A stretch of DNA of 64,000 nucleotides, taken from NCBI RefSeq assembly GCF_002003265.1, contig NZ_CP019687.1:2588501-2652500 (forward strand), written 5' to 3'. The translations under genes were made by a program, and so were the position numbers. The notes beneath the pieces are model-generated. The model was not told where the DNA came from, made no database searches, and saw only the letters and a list, made by a program, of their open reading frames with translations. Position 1 is the stretch's first letter. Each line of letters starts with the position of its first letter. The stretch is from Paenibacillus larvae subsp. larvae (GTDB lineage Bacteria; Bacillota; Bacilli; Paenibacillales; NBRC-103111). Of the stretch, positions 8,631-16,872 are shown piece by piece.

Positions 8631-9353
8631 GGGTCTGTCAAGATTTATGTGTAAACTTTATTAAAAGTAGGAAAGATACTTTTGCCTTTCGTCACTTTCC
8701 GAAGCTGACGGTGGTAGCTTTCAATCATATTGGTTGTGTAGATGAGTCTTCGGATCTCCGGCGGGTACTTGAAAAAGGTAGCCAGTTCTGCCCAGTTATT
8801 TCGCCAAGACCGGATAATGAGCGGGTATTTACTACTCCATACCTCTTTAAAACGATCCAGTTCCTAGAGAGCAGCTTCTTCGGTAGAAGCCTTATAATTT
8901 GGTTTTAAATCCGCCGTGACCTTCTTCAAATCCTTGTAAGAGACATAGCGGGTAGAATTCCGGATCTGGTGAATGATACATTTTTGGATTTCCGTCTTGG
9001 GATAGCTTGCCGTAATGGTCTCCGAGAACCCATTCAGGTTGTCCACACACGTAATGAGAATGCCCTGGACGCCACGATTTTTCAGGTCACCCAGCACGCT
9101 GAGCCAGAATTTAGATGATTCGTTTTCACCGATCCACATCCCTAGCGCCATCCAAATCGATGCCAATGACCATGTACGCCGCTTTGCTATCGATGGCCCC
9201 GTCCTGTTTGACCTTGAAGTGGATAGCGTCAGAAAGACAACCGCGTATACGCGTTGCAAGGGGCAATTCTGCCATCCTTCTACTTCTAAAGGTACATTGG
9301 ACAATCGCTTACGTCATTCGCTTAAAAATCAGGTGTTTTTCATGCGCAATTGA
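8631..9353 (-). mobile_element. IS256-family insertion sequence remnant
   Basis: The end starting GGGTCTGTCAAGATTTATG at 8631 matches the terminal repeat style of IS256 elements. The rest of the segment is the C-terminal half of the transposase. The other end and the N-terminal half of the transposase are missing, where the element meets the 3' end of lanM. Confidence 0.7.
8645..9304 (-). pseudogene. IS256-family (mutator) transposase, truncated and disrupted
   Basis: Recognisable segments include VYAVVFLDAIHFKV (one frame), LGMWIGENESSKFWLSVL and VDNLNGFSE (a second frame), and WRNNWAELATFFKYPPEIRR with TTNMIESYHRQLRKVTKG near the end. These are typical of IS256 DDE transposases. The gene lacks its N-terminal half, changes frame near 9130-9230 and has an in-frame stop at 8864-8866 (after STEEAAL, before ELDRF). 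It ends in TAA at 8645-8647. It is inactive. Confidence 0.85.
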
Positions 9354-12300
9354 AGAACACAAGGCACTATATCCGGTTCGGCAAGACGAAGAAGCTGGTA
9401 ACCTATTCCGGAAAGCCCCAGGAATAATCCAGGTGTTTCGATATGCCGGGGAGTACCGCAAACCTGTCCTTGACCCAGCAGCACTTGATCAGAAACAAAA
9501 TCCGCGTAATTAAACGCCTGCTCCGTCCACTTTTGCTCATTCAGCTGCTTCCCTGCTGTATAAAGAAACTCGGCATCCCCCATTAGCCCGTGGCATAAGC
9601 AATACGAGGAGTAGCTTCCATCTTGAAATACAAATTCTGCTGCCTGTGCCACTTCATGACTCATTTGAGGATGACCAATTCCCCATTCGTTCCATAAAGC
9701 GAGCTGGGCCATCCCAATTCCGGTAACGCCGTTGCACCAATGGCTGTCACAATACTGGTTATTTTTATGTTTCCGATTGTCAATCCAGCGTTTGCCTAAC
9801 ACATCATACAGGCTGTTCTGATAGTTGAGCGCTCCTAATGCGGCTTCTTTAAAGTGCGATTCTTCTGTAACATGGTAAAGCTGACCTAAGGCATAGCCGA
9901 TACCGATAACACCATGTGCGAGTCCGCCCAATGGAACATCATTCCATTTAGACTTCCATGTGTAAATCCCCTCGACCCGATCGGCATGTACGCAGAGATG
10001 ATCCCCATATTTCATGGCCAGCTCCAGAAACCGATCATCTTTGGTTACGCTGTAAGCTTGAACTAACAAAACGGCTAGCCCTGCGGAGCCGCCAAGGAAA
10101 TCATAGGAATCATCAGGAGTCTCAAGGTTTTTAAGCAGGTCAGCAATCTTCTCTGCTTCCATGTTCCATTCCTTCACAGGCTCAATGATGGATTGGATCT
10201 GGAAGACCGGATATAACAGTGAAGCCGTGCCCCAAAAACCGGAAGGCAGGATTTTTTCATTTGTATTTATTTTTAGTGCCCGATTCATCGATTTGATGGA
10301 CAGCTCTTTATAGTCACTTCGTCCGGTTATGTTCGACAAATAAGCAAAAAAGAGCGCCACCCCGGCCAACCCGTCATACAGATTTTTAGGTATCTCCTGG
10401 ATCCCCCAACCATTCTTTCCCGTAACCAAGGTAAGCCATGATGCTTCATCCTGCCCAATCACTGCGCGGCTTTGGAGCAGTTCACCGATATGCTCTGCCG
10501 CTTCCAGCCACTTCTCCTTTTTCCCGTCATACACACCCTTATCTTTATTGCTTATAACTTCCGTATATTTGGGTACTGTCCCTTCACCATCTGAATGAAC
10601 CGTATAAAGGGAAGATTTCATTAAACTAACCTGGTAACGGATCTCTTCCGGAGTCAGACGCTCCAGGCGGCTCAGTACAAGATCCATGGAAGATTCCTTG
10701 AAAACATGAAGAATTCGTCTTCCTCTGCTGTCCCACAAGTGCAGAGAATCCGTGAAGGTGGTAAATAAGGGGATGTCCCCTTCCAATAAATCCTCTCTTT
10801 CCGAACGAAGGATCTCGCTGCTTCTTATCGGATAACCCCATACACTATCAATAAACATCTCACGTTCAAGCTGATGTCTGGTGTAATCGGGATGATTCGC
10901 TTCCATGAGCAAATTCGAATATTTTTGGGTGCTTCGTACTATGATGCGGATTGGCGTGTGCTCAAAGGTATCTTTAATTTTCTGACGGATGAGTGGTTTG
11001 CTTCGGCAAACCAGATAACAGACATCAGAAAAGCCCTGTAAGATATGATGTTCATAATCACTTAACTGGATTTCCTGATTTTGCAGGGTGACCCGGTTGC
11101 TTTTCCCATTGATCATGACTTTTTTTCGAATGACCCTCATCTCGTCCGTATTAATATGTTCCATTTGTTTAACGTCGAAGGGAGTTTCTTGCTCATTCCC
11201 TCCCAAACCGCTTAACTCCAGCCCTTTATGCTGTTCCGTACCGAATAAGTGAACGGGTAGAAGATTGCTCCCCATGACGGTTTCCGTAAAAGCCACCTTC
11301 AGGGCAACATCAAAATGATCGTCATGTAACAGTCCCGGCCTGTTATGGAAAATTGTTTCCAAATCAATCAGCTGCGGATGCTCTCCTTGGGCAATAACAT
11401 TCTCATAATGGAAGTCGATTCCCCTTAATAAATAGGCAATTCCTACTAGAGCACCATAACGGTAAAAGTAACGTTCCACTTCTTTGCGGTTATGACAGGT
11501 CTTATACTCCACCAGCTCTTCCCAGCCATACTCACCCTTAGGTAATATATGGTGGAACTTGAACCGGCTCTTTAAACCCAGCTCGGCGATGAACGCGGAT
11601 ATTTCCTGGAATTTTACGGAAACCTCCAGGTTTTTAGGCTTATATATAAGAGAATTCCCCCCCGTAAAATGGAAGCACATTACGCTATTGCCCTTCTTGT
11701 GACGGTCCCCAATGCCAAGTGTAATCTTCTGAAGCTGCGCCTGATTTACAAATGGAAAATGACTGCGTAATTCCGGCATATCATCGCGGAACCGGTTCAT
11801 CGCTTCTTTGAGATTATTTACTGTGTACAGGGTACGAATCGATAATAATCTTGCCAATACTATGTATTCAGAGTAGAAGCTTAGTAACATTTCTTTGTTG
11901 CTTAATGTTCTTACAAAGGAATGGAATCTTTCCTTCGAATCATTTCCTTCCAACTGATTCAATAGCTTGGCCACGTTTAATTCCAAAATAAGACTATATT
12001 GGGAGAACTGCATTAAATCCAGCGTCAAGCCTTGGGCGAAATCCTGAATAAAATCATCTTGAACCACTTCAATTGTCATCTCAGCGAAAAATGACCTTAT
12101 TTCCTTGCACGCCCACACGACAAATGGATAAACCGCTACTCCTAGATGGTTATTATGACCCGGCAGTGCGTCTTGCTCATAACCGCTCATTGCAGCGGAG
12201 TACACCTTCACCCAATCGCTGTCACCATAATATCGCTGTGCCTCGGCTTCAATCTTCAGGTCCAAGGAGGAGACAAAGCAGTTAAATTGATTCTCGGTCA

Positions 12301-12490
12301 GGCTTTCCGTTCTCAGACGCTGTTCAAAAAGTTCCGGAGATGGAAATCTGCTTTTCCACCTCTTTGCACGCTCATTCCATTCCGGTTGTACCAGATTCAC
12401 CCCGCCGATTCTTTCGAATAGCTCTTTTCTTTCTGTTAAGGATAGAGCCCCATCCATCGGTATTGTATATAAATTGAGCTTTGAATTCAT
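9329..12490 (-). CDS. lanM: Class II lanthipeptide synthetase LanM
   Basis: A bifunctional enzyme that phosphorylates and dehydrates Ser/Thr in the precursor core and then closes (methyl)lanthionine rings onto Cys. The 1053-residue protein has the DUF4135 dehydratase domain (about 90-560), including the kinase-like motif DFHYENV...LIDLETIF near 365-385. The LanC-type cyclase domain (about 700-1040) has the zinc ligands in CDSHWCNG near 915 and CHG in CLCHGLMG near 965. All key residues seem present. It lies just downstream of the precursor gene on the same strand, past an attenuator-like hairpin. The last residues (LQLRMKNT) run into the IS256 remnant, so the extreme C-terminus may have been altered, but the end of the cyclase fold (GLSGIGYQLLRL) is retained. 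Confidence 0.95.
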   Translation of the reverse strand: MNSKLNLYTIPMDGALSLTERKELFERIGGVNLVQPEWNERAKRWKSRFPSPELFEQRLRTESLTENQFNCFVSSLDLKIEAEAQRYYGDSDWVKVYSAAMSGYEQDALPGHNNHLGVAVYPFVVWACKEIRSFFAEMTIEVVQDDFIQDFAQGLTLDLMQFSQYSLILELNVAKLLNQLEGNDSKERFHSFVRTLSNKEMLLSFYSEYIVLARLLSIRTLYTVNNLKEAMNRFRDDMPELRSHFPFVNQAQLQKITLGIGDRHKKGNSVMCFHFTGGNSLIYKPKNLEVSVKFQEISAFIAELGLKSRFKFHHILPKGEYGWEELVEYKTCHNRKEVERYFYRYGALVGIAYLLRGIDFHYENVIAQGEHPQLIDLETIFHNRPGLLHDDHFDVALKVAFTETVMGSNLLPVHLFGTEQHKGLELSGLGGNEQETPFDVKQMEHINTDEMRVIRKKVMINGKSNRVTLQNQEIQLSDYEHHILQGFSDVCYLVCRSKPLIRQKIKDTFEHTPIRIIVRSTQKYSNLLMEANHPDYTRHQLEREMFIDSVWGYPIRSSEILRSEREDLLEGDIPLFTTFTDSLHLWDSRGRRILHVFKESSMDLVLSRLERLTPEEIRYQVSLMKSSLYTVHSDGEGTVPKYTEVISNKDKGVYDGKKEKWLEAAEHIGELLQSRAVIGQDEASWLTLVTGKNGWGIQEIPKNLYDGLAGVALFFAYLSNITGRSDYKELSIKSMNRALKINTNEKILPSGFWGTASLLYPVFQIQSIIEPVKEWNMEAEKIADLLKNLETPDDSYDFLGGSAGLAVLLVQAYSVTKDDRFLELAMKYGDHLCVHADRVEGIYTWKSKWNDVPLGGLAHGVIGIGYALGQLYHVTEESHFKEAALGALNYQNSLYDVLGKRWIDNRKHKNNQYCDSHWCNGVTGIGMAQLALWNEWGIGHPQMSHEVAQAAEFVFQDGSYSSYCLCHGLMGDAEFLYTAGKQLNEQKWTEQAFNYADFVSDQVLLGQGQVCGTPRHIETPGLFLGLSGIGYQLLRLAEPDIVPCVLQLRMKNT

Positions 12491-12520
12491 CTACCTTTCC
12501 AGCCTCCTATTTGAGCTGAT

Positions 12521-12555
12521 ATGAAAAATAAGTTGTGCCGGGTTACAGCACAACT
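12521..12555 (-). terminator. Attenuator-like hairpin between lanA and lanM
   Basis: On the minus strand AGTTGTGC (12548-12555) pairs perfectly with GCACAACT (12531-12538) across a nine-base loop and is followed by TATTTTT. Position and form suit partial termination, giving more precursor than synthetase mRNA, as is common in lanthipeptide operons. Confidence 0.6.
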
Positions 12556-12591
12556 GTTGAAGCCATGGATATCACATTCAGGATACTTAGA

Positions 12592-12813
12592 TTAGCAGCT
12601 GGTTACAGAAATAATGATCGTTGAGGCAACATAACCGCAAGGTTCAGAGCTTGCAATAATCCAAGGAGTGGCAGGAGTAGTTTCAGCTTGCACATCCCCA
12701 AGATTCAGATCAAAGGGAACTAGAGCTTCTCCGGCCGGATGAACAGGAAGATTTGCGAAGTTTGAACAGATTTGCGGATTCTTCCAAGCTTGAACAATCA
12801 GTTCATTATTCAA
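12592..12813 (-). CDS. lanA: Class II lanthipeptide precursor with a cytolysin-type GDVQAE junction
   Basis: The 73-residue peptide begins MNNELIVQAWKNPQ, with HPAGEAL near 26-32, a leader style shared with mersacidin/lichenicidin-type precursors. Then comes GDVQAE followed by TTPATPW. GDVQAE is the hexapeptide that CylA removes from the enterococcal cytolysin subunits, and TTP is the start of the mature CylLL. The 29-residue core has two Cys: SSEPCGYV resembles SSAACGWV of CylLL, and the C-terminus SVTSC resembles SLKHC. The Cys of TTPVC is replaced (TTPAT), so at most two thioether rings can form. Start: TTG 12813 with AGGAG eight bases upstream; a GTG at 12822 overlaps that ribosome site and is unlikely. 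It lies between the permease and LanM genes. Confidence 0.88.
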   Translation of the reverse strand: MNNELIVQAWKNPQICSNFANLPVHPAGEALVPFDLNLGDVQAETTPATPWIIASSEPCGYVASTIIISVTSC

Positions 12814-12913
12814 TAGAATCACTCCTAGCTTATAATTTACTTATATTCATGACTTCAATTTATATTTTAAATCACCCCAACTCTATTGAACACTTCGCAA
12901 AATTACGTTTTTT

Positions 12914-14068
12914 CTAGAATAGAAACGTGGACAGCACTGAAACGGTGTATAATATAATTCCCGCAGGCAGAATAAATAATAGAGTAGATAACTTGCGTGC
13001 CTTCTTCATTTGCTCCTTCGGCAAAGGGTGAATTTTGAAAAAGCTGGAGTAGATGTAACTTGACCACTCCGACTTGGCATATTCCCAGAGAATAAATAAG
13101 ATAAACAGCGGATACAAAAATTTAATCCATACGGGGACAATGGCATTTGGAATCAAGGAATATACCACGATTTGAAGATACCTGGACAGATTCATGAAAT
13201 TTCTGCAGTACGATTTAATAAAACATTCTATCAGCACATGGCTTGCATTTCTTACAGAGAACAATCTTGTGGAACGTTTAAAAATCCAGGGGGTCTTTTG
13301 GCTTCTGATCAACGGCACATGTGGTACCGGAGCAAATAAAAATACCAAGGACAACGAAAAGTATTTGTGGTTCAACTGGTAATCGACATCTTTAAAAAAG
13401 GTTCCTTTCAATCGCAAAATATACAAACACTGCAAACCGACAACTAATGCCAACAGCGTTAAATAGAAAAACAGATAGATGTCCGCATGCATGGAAATTA
13501 GCTTGATTCCCCAGATGTAGAGGAAGAAATCCATGACGAACATGACAACATATACAGCAGCCTTGGCAGGCAGATGTTCCATCTTGATATATAGAATATA
13601 TCTCATTAATGCATGATAATATTTCCACAACAAGACCAAAACCAAAAATTCAAATACCTGCGTAATATTAATTAGTAAACATTGAATAAACAGAGGGAGT
13701 AAATAAACGAACAGCAACACAGTATGGGTGGCATATTTCTGCAGCGAATAGTACAGACTGATTGTTCGAAGAGAAGTGATAAGTGTACGCATTCCCAACA
13801 AGAAAACCTTATCCGCCTCCTCCACGGCCATAAACAGGTTCCCGAACCAGCAATACAGGAAAAGCCAACCACCGATTACCCGAAGCTGATGGACTTCCAG
13901 AAAAATTTGTTTCGAACCCCACCATGAAATCCAATTGAATAATAGCAAGAGGGCGATAGGAAGCAATATGTATAAAGATACTGACCAATCATTCGCCAGC
14001 AACCAGACCTTTCTCTTGAACTGCCTGTATTGTTTCAAGCGATAACGATATATCGTGATGCTGTTCAT
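12914..14068 (-). CDS. ABC transporter permease, EcsB-like, in lanthipeptide cluster
   Basis: A 384-residue integral membrane protein with about eight hydrophobic helices and basic connecting loops (for example YRYRLKQYRQFKRK near the start), of the EcsB type. It directly follows an ABC ATPase gene, so the pair probably forms one transporter. In this setting self-immunity (LanFE-like) or export are both possible. It carries no C39 peptidase domain, so it is not a LanT. ATG 14068 is preferred because AAAGGATAAGA precedes it; a longer reading (14104) would overlap the ATPase gene. Low GC fits the rest of the cluster. Confidence 0.82.
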   Translation of the reverse strand: MNSITIYRYRLKQYRQFKRKVWLLANDWSVSLYILLPIALLLLFNWISWWGSKQIFLEVHQLRVIGGWLFLYCWFGNLFMAVEEADKVFLLGMRTLITSLRTISLYYSLQKYATHTVLLFVYLLPLFIQCLLINITQVFEFLVLVLLWKYYHALMRYILYIKMEHLPAKAAVYVVMFVMDFFLYIWGIKLISMHADIYLFFYLTLLALVVGLQCLYILRLKGTFFKDVDYQLNHKYFSLSLVFLFAPVPHVPLIRSQKTPWIFKRSTRLFSVRNASHVLIECFIKSYCRNFMNLSRYLQIVVYSLIPNAIVPVWIKFLYPLFILFILWEYAKSEWSSYIYSSFFKIHPLPKEQMKKARKLSTLLFILPAGIILYTVSVLSTFLF

Positions 14069-14073
14069 AGATC

Positions 14074-14772
14074 TTATCCTTTCTCCCACAATAAATTGAA
14101 ACAATCAAGTAATGAGCCGTCTGTCATATTCGCAGTTGCCCGAAGATCCTCAAGACTTCCCTGGGCAACGATGGTCCCATTCGAGATCAGGATAAATCTA
14201 TCACATATTTTTTCAGCTGTATCTAATACATGGGTTGACATCAGGATCGCCGCTCCCCTCTCCTGCTCTTCTTTCAAAAATCGTAACAGAAGGCTGGTAG
14301 CATGAGGATCCAACCCAATAAAAGGCTCATCAATTAAATATAAGTCTGCTTTAACCAGTAATGCGGCAATGATCATACTTTTTTGCTGCATTCCTTTTGA
14401 AAAACTCGCAGGTAATTGATGGACGACAGCTTCCATCCGGAAATCCTGGAGCAGCCTGGAAACCCGTTCCTGCCATTCGGTTACCAAATAAGCCTTTGCA
14501 ATATATTCCAAGTGTTCCCATAATGTCAGACCTTCATAGAATATCGGATGTTCGGGTATATAGGTGTAGGTTTTGTTTGTTTCAATCTGGATCAATCCTT
14601 CATATTCTTCTAAAAAGCCTAATATCAGCTTCATCGTCGTACTCTTGCCGGCACCGTTCGCCCCGATTAACCCTACAAACTCCCCCTGCTTCACATGAAA
14701 ATCAATATCGTGGACAGCCGTTTCCTTACCGATGTAACCAGCTCTTCGAATCTGAACAGATAAAATACTCAA
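14074..14772 (-). CDS. ABC transporter ATP-binding protein, in lanthipeptide cluster
   Basis: A 232-residue ATPase with Walker A GANGAGKST near 38, an ABC signature in the form FSKGMQQK near 136 and Walker B LYLIDEP near 155. The switch His is in STHVLDTA. The family couples ATP hydrolysis to a separate permease, encoded immediately downstream (start 14068). Start is TTG 14772 with AAGGGGAAG upstream. It probably provides producer immunity or peptide export; the sequence cannot decide which. Confidence 0.9.
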   Translation of the reverse strand: MSILSVQIRRAGYIGKETAVHDIDFHVKQGEFVGLIGANGAGKSTTMKLILGFLEEYEGLIQIETNKTYTYIPEHPIFYEGLTLWEHLEYIAKAYLVTEWQERVSRLLQDFRMEAVVHQLPASFSKGMQQKSMIIAALLVKADLYLIDEPFIGLDPHATSLLLRFLKEEQERGAAILMSTHVLDTAEKICDRFILISNGTIVAQGSLEDLRATANMTDGSLLDCFNLLWEKG

Positions 14773-14787
14773 TGGACTTCCCCTTCC

Positions 14788-15798
14788 TTAATAAATCAAA
14801 CGCAAAGCTTCATAAGGTTGGACCAGATAAAATACGACCCCGTTATGTACTAATCTTTTGGAGGTCCTCCTTAACAGATGTATAATTTGCCCTTTGTTAA
14901 GCTTTTGTCGGCGCTTCTCCAACGCCTGCGATTGAATCAAGCCAATAATCCCCGACATTTTGGCAGCAGCCAGACTGGTTCCGGTCATAAACTCATACCC
15001 TTGGTCGAATTTCACCGCTTTACTTTGCGGGGTTTGATCCAATTGAGCGGGATATGTAACGACACACATCGACCTGAAGTCAGGCTTTCTTTCCTTTTTC
15101 CATGATGGCCCGAAGTCTCCGGCCGGTACAGCATAGTTATTGCCGGAATTATAATTGGAATAATCGGCCAACATGCCTTCTTTGTTCGTCGCTGCGACTG
15201 AAATAACATGCGATAGCCCTCCAGGCACATGACAGTATTCACTTTTTTTAGAGAGAAACATGCCATGTGTCCCCATGGAACCCACAACGATAATTCCTTT
15301 CGATGCTGCTTTCCTGATGATTTGGTTGTATTCCCTGATTAGACCTGCATCAGATTCGCCAATTGTTGACTTATAGGAGCCTAAGCTTAAATTAATAATA
15401 TCATTCCGGTCATCGATGGCCAGATCTATGGCTTTAATCACGTCAGAGGAGTGTCCGCTATTATTGGTTTGAATGATTTTATAGGGCACAATTCCTAAAC
15501 CTGGTCCAATGCCGAGAAGCTTGCCTCTGGCAGCAATCGCCCCTGCCATCATCGTGCCATGTCCCGAGAGATCCACGGTTGCAGGCATATCATCAATAAA
15601 AGATTTTCCTTCTGATACGATGCTATGAGCCAAATCCGGATGATTTCGATCGACACCGCTGTCAATAATGGCGATCTTTATCTCTTTACTGCCAGGCTGT
15701 ATGTTATAGGTACAACCTTGACGTGTAAGCAGTTTCATAGCCCAGGACCATCTATGGTAATACTCCGCCTGTTGAATCATTTCGTTAAGATAATTCAT
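14788..15798 (-). CDS. lanP: Subtilisin-like serine protease, probable lanthipeptide leader protease (LanP)
   Basis: A 336-residue S8 protease with the catalytic Asp in IAIIDSGVD (about 44), His in SGHGTMMAG (about 79) and Ser in GTSLAAAK (about 274). By analogy with CylA it could cleave after GDVQAE in the nearby precursor. Two oddities are visible. There is no signal peptide and little room for a prodomain, so the enzyme looks intracellular, unlike secreted CylA. The stretch that normally reads AAGN, giving the oxyanion-hole Asn, reads GSMGTHG, with Thr at that position. It overlaps the upstream regulator gene by four bases. Confidence 0.88.
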   Translation of the reverse strand: MNYLNEMIQQAEYYHRWSWAMKLLTRQGCTYNIQPGSKEIKIAIIDSGVDRNHPDLAHSIVSEGKSFIDDMPATVDLSGHGTMMAGAIAARGKLLGIGPGLGIVPYKIIQTNNSGHSSDVIKAIDLAIDDRNDIINLSLGSYKSTIGESDAGLIREYNQIIRKAASKGIIVVGSMGTHGMFLSKKSEYCHVPGGLSHVISVAATNKEGMLADYSNYNSGNNYAVPAGDFGPSWKKERKPDFRSMCVVTYPAQLDQTPQSKAVKFDQGYEFMTGTSLAAAKMSGIIGLIQSQALEKRRQKLNKGQIIHLLRRTSKRLVHNGVVFYLVQPYEALRLIY

Positions 15799-16058
15799 GA
15801 CTCGTTTTCACTCGCCATTTGGGACTTCCGTTTCATATCCTGCAATTCGATCAAATGCAGATGGTAAGCTATAATACCAAGACCGACACGAGTGGAAACA
15901 TCCAGCTTCTGCTTCAGGTTCGATATAATTTCACCGACTCTGCGTCTGCTGATAAACAGTTGGTGGGCAATCTCTTTGTCGTTGTACCCGCATGCTAGTA
16001 GACATAATAATTTGGTCTCCCGTTCACTTAGCTTTTCAAACAAAGCTGTAGTATACAT
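15795..16058 (-). CDS. LuxR-type HTH regulator, first gene of the lanthipeptide cluster
   Basis: An 87-residue protein that is little more than a LuxR/GerE helix-turn-helix: LSERETKLLCLLACGYNDKE, then IAHQLFISRRRVGEII. It lacks a receiver or ligand-binding domain, so it is a stand-alone DNA-binding protein. Its gene overlaps the protease gene by four bases, so they are co-transcribed. ATG 16058 has AGGGG nine bases upstream; an earlier in-frame ATG at 16067 directly abuts that ribosome site and is less likely. It probably controls the cluster; its targets are unknown. Confidence 0.82.
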   Translation of the reverse strand: MYTTALFEKLSERETKLLCLLACGYNDKEIAHQLFISRRRVGEIISNLKQKLDVSTRVGLGIIAYHLHLIELQDMKRKSQMASENES

Positions 16059-16121
16059 AACACTCATCCCCTAAGGCCCGCCTTTTATCTAGTAAAATTG
16101 TTAATATAAACCATTACATAT

Positions 16122-16149
16122 TGTATAATAATTATTATTTAAATGTAAA
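16122..16149 (-). promoter_or_regulatory. Promoter of the lanthipeptide cluster
   Basis: On the minus strand TTTACA (16144-16149) and TATACA (16122-16127) are separated by 16 bases in a very AT-rich stretch, about 65 bases before the regulator start. This is close to the sigma-A consensus. Confidence 0.6.
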
Positions 16150-16189
16150 GTATTATATTTAGTTTCCATTAGCAGTTTCTTAACTGTAC

Positions 16190-16597
16190 TTGATCCGATT
16201 CCATCTTGGGAGTGTAAGATTTGTTATCATCATGAGTTATGGAGTCGCTTGCTCTCGACTCCTCACGCATGGAAAACGTTTGGCAAAAAACGCGTGGAAC
16301 TGTCACAAGCTGACGAACACACCGCCTTGCAAGAAGGGGATATCATCAATCTGGATGATACCCGTGGCCCATCCCTATACCAAGACGCTACCATTTCTCT
16401 CCTGGCTCTATGATCACTCTGCCAAAACCTATGTATGGGCCATGAATCTGGTTGTCCTTCAGGCAATTTTGCAGACGGGACTTGGCCACGGAAGCATCAC
16501 TACAACAATGAACATTTATGTAAACGTTCTTCGAACTGCGGATCAGACAGCTACTGATAAATTCGAATTCTTTTTTTATCTGATGCTGCACAAGGAC
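16190..16597 (+). pseudogene. Chimeric relic: transposase fragment fused to tyrosine recombinase C-terminus
   Basis: The open frame joins two unrelated pieces. Residues from about 60 to 95 (HPYTKTLPFLSWLYDHSAKT, then YVWAMNLVVLQ) look like part of a DDE-type transposase. A shifted frame upstream of this also reads sensibly (AWKTFGKKRVELSQADEHTA), indicating a frame change. From about residue 97 the text LGHGSITTTMNIYVNVL is the C-terminal signature of phage-type integrases, including the catalytic Tyr region. Neither enzyme is complete. The join is near 16470-16480. It lies about 170 bp from direct repeat B. Confidence 0.6.
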
Positions 16598-16600
16598 AAT

Positions 16601-16640
16601 AACAAAGACGCACAGGTATTACCTGGCGTCTTTGTTTATT
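16601..16640 (+). terminator. Long hairpin after the integrase relic
   Basis: AACAAAGACGC (16601-16611) pairs with 16626-16636 and the inner CAGGT/ACCTG extends the stem, leaving a three-base loop. TTTGTTTATTT follows. It probably terminates the former integrase gene. Confidence 0.7.
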
Positions 16641-16772
16641 TAGGGTAGAGACCCGACCTATTTTTACATCAATATTACATCAAGCCTGTTTTCCGACTTC
16701 TGTATCACTAACTAATATTTTCAATTTGTGTACATTAAAAAACTCAATAAACATAATAGTTTTACTGAACTG

Positions 16773-16872
16773 TACCATCCTTCACCAACAAAGCCACCGA
16801 TTCTACGCGAACGGTATGCGGGAACGTTTTTCACTTAATTACATACGAATTTAATCCAAAAAACCTTGATTT
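16773..16872 (-). repeat. Direct repeat B, containing an rlmD-like 3' end
   Basis: About 79% identical by eye to repeat A (7473-7571), same orientation. On the minus strand it reads FPHTVRVESVALLVKDG, like an RlmD C-terminus. It lies next to an integrase relic. Together the repeats bracket the lanthipeptide segment. Confidence 0.6.

Noticed and set aside
14074..14104. Overlap of the permease and ATPase genes
   Set aside because: It disappears when the permease start with a ribosome site (14068) is used.
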